DNA from: Lottia gigantea
Taxonomy: Eukaryota > Mollusca > Gastropoda > Lottiidae
DNA: 64,000 bases
Assembly (NCBI RefSeq): GCF_000327385.1
Contig: NW_008710566.1
Span: 1,158,730 to 1,222,729, forward strand
Direction of reading: 5' to 3'
Below, in pieces: positions 1 through 9,300 of the stretch (positions within the stretch are counted from its first letter, which is position 1; every line of letters begins with the position of its first letter). The notes below the pieces were generated by a model, which was not told the origin of the DNA, made no database searches, and saw nothing but the letters and a program-made list of their open reading frames with translations. Position numbers and translations under genes: made by a program.

Positions 1-131
1 TTGAGAAACGCGAATTTACCGATCAGAAGCAAGGAAACAACGTCAAATATTCTACAGTACGAAGACTCTCGACTCAATGACAAGAGTTCACTTATAATAC
101 ACAGCCGGTGAAATCTTTGAACAGGAGTTAG

Positions 132-472
132 AGCCGCGGTGGCTCAGTGAATTAGACGCTTGCTCGCTAACCTGAAGGTCCACGGTTCAATCCCGGCATA
201 GATCGAGATAATACCTTCGGATCTTTCAACCCGGTTTCCCCCTGTCAGTGATGCAGGAATGAGGGGCTGACATGGAAAAAGCGTCTAGTCGTTCGGATGG
301 GACAATAAACCGAGGCTCCGTGTGCTACCGGCTGTGCACGTTAAAGATCCCTCGACAGTTGGCTGTCCTGGCAAAATTTCCCTTATTGCACCCTGCATGG
401 CGTTGCCCGTCTTCATTAGCCCACAAGGTGCTGAAAAGTAGGACGTAAAACTCCATTCATTTCATTTCATTA
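132..472 (+). mobile_element. tRNA-derived SINE, full length with target-site duplication
   Basis: The head carries a TGGCTCAGTGAATTAGACG A-box-like stretch and a perfect B box (GGTTCAATCCC), as in tRNA-derived pol III promoters. The tail ends GTAAAACTCC followed by ATTTC repeats. A 15-bp direct repeat, TTGAACAGGAGTTAG, lies at 117-131 and again at 473-487, so both ends are defined and the insertion is fairly young. It is the reference copy for the SINE family in this window. It is not a functional tRNA gene, because the sequence after the B box does not fold into a tRNA 3' half. Confidence 0.88.
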
Positions 473-525
473 TTGAACAGGAGTTAGGAATCAAAATTGA
501 CTTTTAGCATGATTATGTTTTTCAG

Positions 526-746
526 CCCCGATACCGTGTGACGTTGGTCCCGTGTGCAAAACTCATCCGTCCACCAATATCAACAACCTTGATCATTGCT
601 GCACCAAGAAAGGAAGTCTGAAAGTGTCTACTGCCATGGTGGGTAGCACTCCTATCACCGAGTGTAATTGTATGGAGCCGCTGACATTCCTCTGGACAGG
701 ACTTCTTGGTCATTTGAGTGGTTTTTTGTCGCAAATCCGTTTCTAA
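526..746 (+). CDS. possible last exon of an unrecognised Cys-rich protein
   Basis: A good acceptor (TATGTTTTTCAG, ending at 525) precedes an open frame of two bases plus 72 codons and a TAA stop at 744-746. The predicted peptide has six or more cysteines in a spaced pattern (CDVGPVC, then DHCC, then ECNC) followed by a moderately hydrophobic tail. This could suit a small extracellular domain, but I do not recognise the family. If real, the rest of the gene lies left of the window, with the SINE at 132 in its last intron. An AATAAA near 1199 could serve as poly(A) signal. The call rests only on splice site, cysteine spacing and open frame. Confidence 0.35.
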
Positions 747-1830
747 ACCTTGACTGGAATATGCGGATGTTTTGAGGGATGATCTGGTTATGTGTCCGAA
801 GTTTATTTCTGAAAAGTATTACGGGTATATGTATATGCGTATAACGAACAATAATTAAACGTCTTCGGAGAATGATTATGTCTAGTTATTGGGTTTTAAA
901 TTTGAAAAGTGATAAGGGTATCATAAAAAAAAGTTCGTTATAGCTAATAGTTAGTCGACGACTCTCTTAAAAGTATATTATTTTCCTCAAATTGCACTCT
1001 GAATATGTGGACTCTCTGCTATATGGAAGACTAGTTATCATAAATTGAAAAATGTATCTATGTTTTTTTAACCTCTAACATGTTTTTTTGTTTGGAGCTT
1101 GTGCATTCTCCCTCTTTGAGCTATGTCGGTCGACGAAATGAAAAATTTACTGTTTCTGTTCTCGATGTTTACTTGTTTGCTGTCCTTGTGAACTTTAAAA
1201 ATAAATATTGTTTTAATACATCGTTTAAGTTTTACCTACCGATCTTACCGCTACAAATAGCTTATTCAAACAATTTACAATTACATGTCAGACATTGATG
1301 GCTAATTTGGTGGACGGCGACTGGTCCTGCAGTCGTCGGAAGGATGTGGAGAATGGAGGTATGACAAAGATGGAATGGCGTTTTCATCTTTTGTTGACTG
1401 ATTAGACCAATTCAACGCGAAGGAAATTAACTAGGGTGGCAGTAACCTACTTTGTGGTTCGATTTCCAATCCTCCGGGGTCCTAAAAGGCCTCCGTTTAT
1501 TCCCTACCTATCCAAACAACTGGAATCGTCATGTCAGCTCCCCCCGACCTGCATCATGAGGAAACTGGCTTGAAATCTTTGGGCACGATCTGGGAGAAAA
1601 CTAATTGTCACTAAAAAGCACTCCAGATAACCTTGAGCTGAAAAATTGTAGCCAAAACAATCCATATTGTTACTAAAGTGGAATATTTTTTATTTCCTTA
1701 ATCATCTGTTACGAAACATCATAGTAAATAATGTTACGAAATGCCTCGTCTAATCATTCCTTATTACGTAATAACTCGTTCTCATCATACCCGTTATGTT
1801 ATTTTAACTCTACCCATTGAAGTAGGATTT
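747..1830. other. no gene recognised
   Basis: AT-rich sequence without a convincing exon, repeat or RNA gene. A B-box-like GGTTCGATTTC near 1457 may be a decayed SINE head, but no tail or duplication supports it. Confidence 0.5.
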
Positions 1831-1837
1831 CTTTCCT

Positions 1838-2101
1838 TCTATACTTCTTATAATGACATTGACACACAAAATCAATATCAAAAGAATCTGTAAAGAATTG
1901 TAGCCTGTAGAGTGAGCACGAGCCAAATGTGAACGGACCGACGGGGTGATTACAATATACGCCCATCTTACGTCTGGGCGTATAAAAATGATATTCTTGT
2001 ATCCAGTGGAATATAGCCTGTGGAATAAATATGGTATTTGGCTGACATTTTCCGTCAATAACGCTAAAGATGGCGTCTGCTAGATGTGGGCGTATAAAAA
2101 T
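1838..2101 (-). mobile_element. R1 hairpin-ended element, fragment (two nested ends)
   Basis: On the minus strand this reads from TTTTTATACGCCCA through GGTCCGTTCACATTTGG and a segment about TTCTTTGATTTT, like the fuller copies at 15.5 and 29.5 kb. Two outer ends ending GGGCGTATAAAAA occur (about 1988 and 2097), suggesting one fragment beside or inside another. Confidence 0.6.
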
Positions 2102-2440
2102 AAAACAATTCAAAAAATAATTTTATTACTGTAAATTCAATTCATTGAGAGACATAGCTAGTTTCTAAAATAAAAACATTCTAGCTAAACAAACAAAAAC
2201 AAATTCCAATATATACAAACCATTTTCCCCTTTAAAAAAAACAAAATATTGGACTAAACATAAATAGTGATAAAACTTGGAAAATATTCTAATAAATAAT
2301 GTACATGTAAGTAAAAAAAAAAATTGACAAAAAAGCACATCACACAATCTGAAAAAAGAAAATCACATATAAATATTCTGACTGTAGGTATAGTGTGAAA
2401 TCAGTCATTTTCATGGATCAGCAAATTTTGTTAGCAATTT

Positions 2441-2770
2441 AAAGTGATACTACGTCTTAGAATAAACATAAAATTTAAAAACTTTAAACTTGGCCAATAA
2501 GAGCATATATTCATCATTAGATATACCTGGTGTCATAAATAACATAACAGGATCCTTATATAATCTGATAAATCCAAAAAACTTAATAAAAATGCAATTA
2601 ACTATTGAAAAATGTTTAATATTATGATTAAGCATTTTTCAATAATTACTTAGTTTTATGAATTTTCCAATTTTCTAGATTTTACAGGGATTCTGTTGTA
2701 ACTTTATGACACCAGGTAAGTTAACTGATGAATATATACTCATATTGACCATTCTTGAGAATTTAATTTT
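2441..2770 (+). mobile_element. M4 inverted-repeat element, right end missing
   Basis: Starts AAAGTGATACTACGTCTTAG and matches the copies at 35.1, 60.3 and 63.2 kb up to the segment GACCATTCTTGAGAATT, then stops before the matching right terminus. The centre holds a hairpin around AATGTTTAATATTATGATTA. It is a short non-coding DNA element. Confidence 0.75.
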
Positions 2771-3092
2771 TATAACTCAACTGATATGATATATGATAAT
2801 TGAAATGGAACATCTGGATACAAAGATTTAAAGGAATTTTTCACTGTTAGAGTAGTGTTCTGCAAGACAGAATCTGAAATATCTTACTCAAGAGTTCCAA
2901 TTGTTTAAATAACTGTGCAATACCTGCGACACCAGATCCTGCTTTTTTTCCCACTGAACACAAGTCTGTAGGTTTTTGTTGTTTGTTTCAAATGTATGTC
3001 AATAGCAGGACCAATACTTATACTTATCAAATTTTAGATAAAAAAGTTTTATTCATCAAAAACTGTATAGAATATACCTTATGAATATATAT

Positions 3093-3992
3093 GTTAAAGA
3101 TAGCTTGCCAGGCAAGGTAAATTACGCCCTCTACCAGCTGTCAGAAATGATAACAAGTCTGTATGTGGATTTAATATGTGAAACCAATCATCTGATTTTT
3201 ACTATGTCAAGCTTTACTGAGATCTCATACCAAGTTTCATCAAGATCGAATAAAAAATGTAGTCTCTATCAGGCCTACAAGCCAAATTAGACACATTGAA
3301 TTAATTCAAGGGCAATAACTCCAAAAACTTGATCACCCGATTGTTAGCAATTTCAACTTGACTGAGATCTTGTCCATATACACATGCATACCAAATTTCA
3401 TTGAGATCAGATAAAAACTGCACCCTGTATCATGACTACAAAACAAATTTGTAGGGTTTTTACTTAATCAAGGGCAATAACTCCAAAACCATTCATCTGA
3501 TTATGACCAAATTCAAACTTGACCGATATATCATTAATATATACATGCATTAGTTTCATCAAGATCTGATAAAAACTGTAGTCTCTATCGTGCCTACAAA
3601 GCAAATTAGACGCATTTTTACTAAGTCAAGGGCAATAACTCTGAAACTGTTCATTCAATTACTACCAATTTCGAATTTGACCGAGATCTCATCAATATAT
3701 CCATACATACCAAGTTTCATCAAGATCTGATAAAAACTGTAGTCTCTATCGTGCCTACAAGGCAAATTTGACGCATTTTTACTAAGTCAAGGGCAATAAC
3801 TCTGAAACTGTTCATTCAATTACTACCAATTTCGAACTTGACCGAGATCTCATCAATAAATACATGCATACCAAGTTTCATCAAGATTGGATAAAAACTG
3901 TAGCCTCTATCATACCTACAAGAAATGTGAATGGACAGACCGATGGACAGGGGCGACGGCAATATACGTCCACATTTCCATATGGGCATACA
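3093..3992 (-). mobile_element. R1 element, long subtype with internal ~180-bp repeats
   Basis: On the minus strand it starts with TATGCCCATATGGAAATGTGG near 3990 and ends with the TTGCCTGGCAAG hairpin near 3110. Inside, a block containing GGGCAATAACTC and CATCAAGATCTGAT is repeated about five times, with units near 145-180 bp. The mirror copy at 18757-19462 has the same build. No protein is encoded. Confidence 0.75.
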
Positions 3993-4483
3993 CAGCCAAT
4001 TTCAATATTAATATGTATTTCAGCCTCACAACTTTGAAAATAAATCCACATCACAATATTAGAAATTTAAGATAAACAGTTATAGACAAAAATATTTGAT
4101 CATGAAACAATATGAAAGAATATTTAAAATAACGAATATGTACCCATAAAAATTTATATGGACAAAATGAGATTTTTTCATGATTTTTAATAATAATTTA
4201 AAAGAAATAAGAAATATTTACAGGTATAAAAGAAAGGACCTGACTGAATATATATGACTTCATTTAAAGACGACAACACACTCAGCAATATTCGTTGGCG
4301 AACCTCACTGTCAAACATGTGGAAGCATGTGGAAGATGATAACTGACATCAATTTTGAACCCTGGCATGATATTGGCATATCATCGTTAATATACCTGTA
4401 ACACGAGGCCATGTTATTGTGATTGACAAAGAAAATGATTTAAAGATGACTTTGTCGAAACTTTTTTTTCGGCATTCTTCATG

Positions 4484-4860
4484 TTAAAGATGGGTTCCCT
4501 TATTTTCATTTATGAAAATCAAAATGCTTATACTTATATGAATAGAAAGTAGATGTGTTCTAATGACTTGGAAAAATACCAGTTTGTCTCACATGTCCAT
4601 AATTAATTCATAAATAGCTAAATTAGAAGAGAATTACCAGCAGAATTCCAATGAGTGACTGATCAAAAAAAGGTCAAAAAGTCTTTTTTTGTTTATCCAG
4701 ACTGTACATACATGGATATTGATGATTGGTTAAAATTCTTAATTATATGCAATAAGAACATAATGATATGATAAAGAATACATGCTAATTCATTAGAAAC
4801 ACCAATTAATCAAATAGTTTACTTAATTTGACACTAAAAAATAAGGAAACCCATCTTTAA
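4484..4860 (+). mobile_element. M1 MITE, TTAA-bounded (family reference)
   Basis: About 375 bp with terminal inverted repeats TTAAAGATGGGTTCCCTTA and TAAGGAAACCCATCTTTAA and no coding capacity. TTAA is present at both outer edges of most of the 14 copies in this window, which fits a TTAA target site as used by piggyBac-type transposases (inference). The family is highly uniform here, so its spread was probably recent. About 40 bp of left flank (GACTTTGTCGAAAC to CTTCATG) is shared with the copy at 5880, so the two may descend from one duplicated locus. Confidence 0.88.
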
Positions 4861-4943
4861 GGGATGATACCATTAGACTTCCCTTGCATTATCTTAGACA
4901 TTAAATACTAATTCCCATAGTTCATTTATAAAATTCTAACATA

Positions 4944-5182
4944 TAAGGCCATACAAAATAAATAGTCTTTTTTACAGGCCTTTTTTTTCAAAAATTGGGG
5001 CGAGAGGGTGAATTTATTATTTATTATTTATAAGCGCTTTTTTAGATTTTCAACTGGAATAAATCGGAGCGAGTGAAAGCATTTATTATTTATTACCACA
5101 AATTTAATGTACATTTAATATTAAGGCAACAATCAGGCATTTTTAGACCTGTAAAACAGACTATTTATTTTGTATGGCCTAA
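4944..5182. mobile_element. M6 short inverted-repeat element
   Basis: Ends AAGGCCATACAAAATAAATA and TATTTATTTTGTATGGCCT are inverted repeats of about 35 bp around a 160-bp AT-rich core with TTATTTATTATTT runs. Only one copy was seen in the window. Confidence 0.65.
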
Positions 5183-5218
5183 AGAAAACTGACCAATGGT
5201 TTTTGATTTAAGATCGAA

Positions 5219-5500
5219 GGCATTGTAAAGAGGTTTTCTAAATTTTGTATGTGTACCGGAGACACTGATAGCATCAATTTGCATCATTCCAATTTTCAAT
5301 CAGACATCTGTGGTTCCCGCAATTTCACTATAACTAAGTGTTTGATGATGTCACTAATCCCAAATATGCTTTATCATATAAGGCCCTTTGACGTCATCAA
5401 ACACTTAGTTATAGTAGAATTGCAGGAACAACAAACGTCTGATTGAAAATTGGAATGGTGCAAATTGATGCTATAAGTGTCCCTGATACACAAACAATCC
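5219..5500. mobile_element. M5 near-palindromic element
   Basis: The left half (TTGTAAAGAGGTTTTCTA, GACACTGATAGCATCAATTT, CCAATTTTCAATCAGAC) is mirrored by the right half (GTCTGATTGAAAATTGG, ATGCTATAAGTGTCCCTGAT). The whole 280 bp could fold into one hairpin around TAAGGCCC. Other copies lie at 28532, 39018 (partial) and 62875. Confidence 0.78.
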
Positions 5501-5879
5501 CTGTAAGCAAAAAATAAATCTGGATTTCTGTTGATTTAGCACATTCCATAAATATTCGATATCATTCGATTTACAAATAACAACAGTAATTGCCCTAACT
5601 TTGTGTGTAAATAAGTAATAAAATTTGTGACCTTTGACCTTCTTAAAACAACATCAACACAAATCTGTTTCCACCAGCAAAAAACTCACTCAATAGTCAT
5701 TTTAAAGATTGAAAGTTATAAAACCACATTCTTGAGCTTTTTTGCAATTCAACCACTCCATATTCTGTTGGCAGCCACAAAGCTTCCGTTCATGAAATGT
5801 TTGTTACCATGCTGATATTATTCATTATAGTAACAGCGACCATGACTTTGTCGAAACTTTTTTTTCGGCTTTCTTCATG

Positions 5880-6256
5880 TTAAAGATGGGTTCCCTGATT
5901 TTCATTTATGAAAATGAAAATGCTAATACTTATATGAATAGAAAGTAGAGGTGTTCTAATGACTTAGTTTGACTTAGTTTGTCTCACATGTCCATAATTA
6001 ATTCATAATCAACTAAATTAGAAGAGAATTACCAGCAGAATTCCAATGAGTGACCGATCAAGAAAGGTCAAAAAGTCTTTTTTTTGGTTATCCAGACTGT
6101 ACAAACATGGACATTTATGATTAGTTAAAACTCTTAATTATATGCAATAAGAACATAATGATATGATTAAGAATATATGATAATTCATTAGAAACACCAA
6201 TTAATCAAATAGTTTGCTTAATTTGACACTTAGAAAATAAGGAAACCCATCTTTAA
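5880..6256 (+). mobile_element. M1 MITE in the likely 3' UTR of the receptor gene
   Basis: Complete copy with TTAA at each edge. It ends 64 bp beyond the receptor stop codon (minus-strand gene), so it probably lies in that gene's 3' UTR or poly(A) region, where its inverted repeats would add a stem. Confidence 0.85.
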
Positions 6257-6319
6257 CCATTGCCATAAAATATCTCCTAGGATAACACAATCAAAGCACG
6301 TATCACAAATATACTAGCT

Positions 6320-9300
6320 TCAGCACTCTTCACTGTTATTACTTCTATTCAATAAATTCAACTGAGTTTCTAGATTGTTATTGATGTTATTATTCATATT
6401 GTTATTGTTGAATGACAAATTATCAAGTTTCATGGATTTTTCACAATTATCTTGTTTCATGATATATTTACACGGAGACAGTTTAATGTCTGATTTACTG
6501 TCGTCAAGTTTTTCCGCTTTTACTAATAAAGCTCCAAGTGTCTTTTTCACACGTAACATTGGTAAACGAGCTTTCGGATTATGAGCCCAACATTCTTTCA
6601 TCAGTTTTGTCATTTGCATCAAAATCTACAAAAGAAAAGAAAGAGAATTTTTATTTTCTTAAAGGCAACTCATAGCGAACTTGTAAATTGAGAAATCAAA
6701 TACAGTGGATCCTCGTTTATCTGCACAATTCCATTCCTAATAAAATGTATTACAGTCTAACTTGGTTTAACGGTCACCTGTATTCAGCACCACCCTTTAA
6801 TGAACGGTCACCAAAAATACATCCCGTGCAATTTTCAACCAAATTTACCTCTATTCAACACCACCCTTTTAATGCGGCCAGCGGTCACCATTTTCTTAAC
6901 ACTAAACACTTTCTCGCCAAATTATACTTCATTGACAGAAGTGTAAGTGCTTGATAATCAAAACTACACAATTTGAATTATTGTGAAGGCAAGAATAGAC
7001 TTGTAATATAGGACTCTTATGAGTTGAAATCTACGTACTTCATTAGAAGACCATCTATTAGGTATAGTAGGTCTCTGTAAGTCAGTCACTATCACTTTCT
7101 TCATGTCATCAAAACTAGGATCACTAGGCACAACATCCCAATATGGTATCTGATAATCTTCACTGAAACCTAGAATAATATAATATAGATAAAACTAGGA
7201 TCACTAGGTACAACATCCCAATATGGTATCTGATAACCTTCACTGAAACCTAGAATAATATATTATAGATAAAACTAGGATCACTAAGTACAACATCCCA
7301 ATATGGTATCTGATAATCTTCACTGAAACCTAGAATAATATAATATAGATAAAACTAGGATCACTAGGTACAACATCCCAATATGGTATCTGATAATCTT
7401 CACTGAAACCTAGAATAATATAATATAGATAAAACTAGGATCACTAGGTACAACATCCCAATATGGTGTCTGATAATCTTCACTGAAACCTAGAATAATA
7501 TAATATAGATAAAACTAGGATCACTAGGTACAACATCCCAATATGGTATCTGATAATCTTCACTGAAACCTAGAATAATATAATATAGATAAAACTAGGA
7601 TCACTAGGTACAACATCCCAATATGGTATCTGATAATCTTCACTGAAACCTAGAATAATATAATATAGATAAAACTAGGATCACTAGGTACAACATCCCA
7701 ATATGGTATCTGATAATCTTCACTGAAACCTAGAATAATATAATATAGATAAAACTAGGATCACTAGGTACAACATCCCAATATGGTATCTGATAATCTT
7801 CACTGAAGCCTAGAATAATATAATATAGATAAAACTAGGATCACTAGGTACAACATCCCAATATGGTATCTGATAATCTTCACTGAAACCTAGAATAATA
7901 TAATATAGATAAAACTAGGATCACTAGGTACAACATCCCAATATGGTATCTGATAATCTTCACTGAAACCTAGAATAATATAATATAGATAAAACTAGGA
8001 TCACTAGGTACCCTAGAATATTAATATAAAATTTCAGCTATCTGCCTCACTTATCAAAACATAAATTAGGTGTCTGGTTGTTCATACAATTTTACAAAAT
8101 CCTGATATGGAAGTATATATTCTCAAGAAAGAAAGAATGAACCATTTTATTTTTACAAGGATTACAATTTGTGGTCCACTTGGTATTGATTTAAGCTAAG
8201 ATTCCATATAAGCGTCATGCGGATGCGTCATGCGGACATAAATGGCCCTTGCGGATCCATCATGCGTCAAATAAGATCCCATATGTGCTTTAAACGTATG
8301 CGTTATCTTTCTTTTGACGCACGGACCTCTAGACAGATGGATGCTTTAGTGCATAAAAACGACAGGAAATCCCCACAAAATACGTCACATTTGGGAGATT
8401 TACGCGCGAAAACGTATGACGGAGACCATTTGACGGATACCGCTTCCGCATATATGGAATCATACCCTCTTAAACCAACCATTTCAATTTTAACGCATGA
8501 CAGATCCGCACGGCGCGTATATGGAATCTTAGCTTTATCCAGCATGGATTTTTTTTTAAATTAAATATCATAGATATCATTATAAAATATTTATTTTTTT
8601 ATCTACTAAATCTCATAGAAAATTCAGAAATAGTACATTACCTCCAACAACAGCTCTTCGACTGATTTCCCATAAAACCAAACCAAAAGCATAGACATCC
8701 ACACATTTGAAGGAATCAAAGAAATTTGGATTTAATGTTTCTTCCAATAACTCTGGCGCCATGTAACGCTTGGTACCAACTTTATTATTATGTCCAAAAT
8801 CTAATACATTATCTTCTTGTGTGTGAGTAACAGCTAGGCCAAGATCTCCAATTACAGCAGTACCATTGGTTTTTACCAAAATATTTTTAGATTTGATATC
8901 TCGATGAGCTATAGCTGGTTTCCCATGGTTACCAACTATTTCCGTATGCATATGAACCAATCCTGCTGCAGCCGTCAAACATAAAGTTAACATTTCTTCG
9001 ATGCTTAATATATGTGATATCAAATAATCGTACAGAGAACCGTGATGATGATAATGGGTTATTAACCACAGTTGTGTACACGAATTCCGTGACGTCATAT
9101 CAGATGCGTAGTATCCCAATATGTTTTCGTGTCGTAATAAACAAGTGTTGTATATCTGTGTTTCACGTGACCAACTGGCCTCGTCTCGAGATGAAAAGAT
9201 TTTGACTGCCACTGGTTCATCATGATAGGATCCCCTCCACACTTCACCATATCTTCCTTTACCTGCAACAATATATTAATTATATCCTTGATGATTTTCT

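Noticed and set aside
132-205. tRNA gene
   Set aside because: A and B boxes are present, but there is no matching acceptor stem or 3' half, and the same sequence recurs as a SINE with target duplications.
8217-8564. 115-codon frame
   Set aside because: It runs through the M3 element and its CpG-rich repeats, with no recognisable domain.
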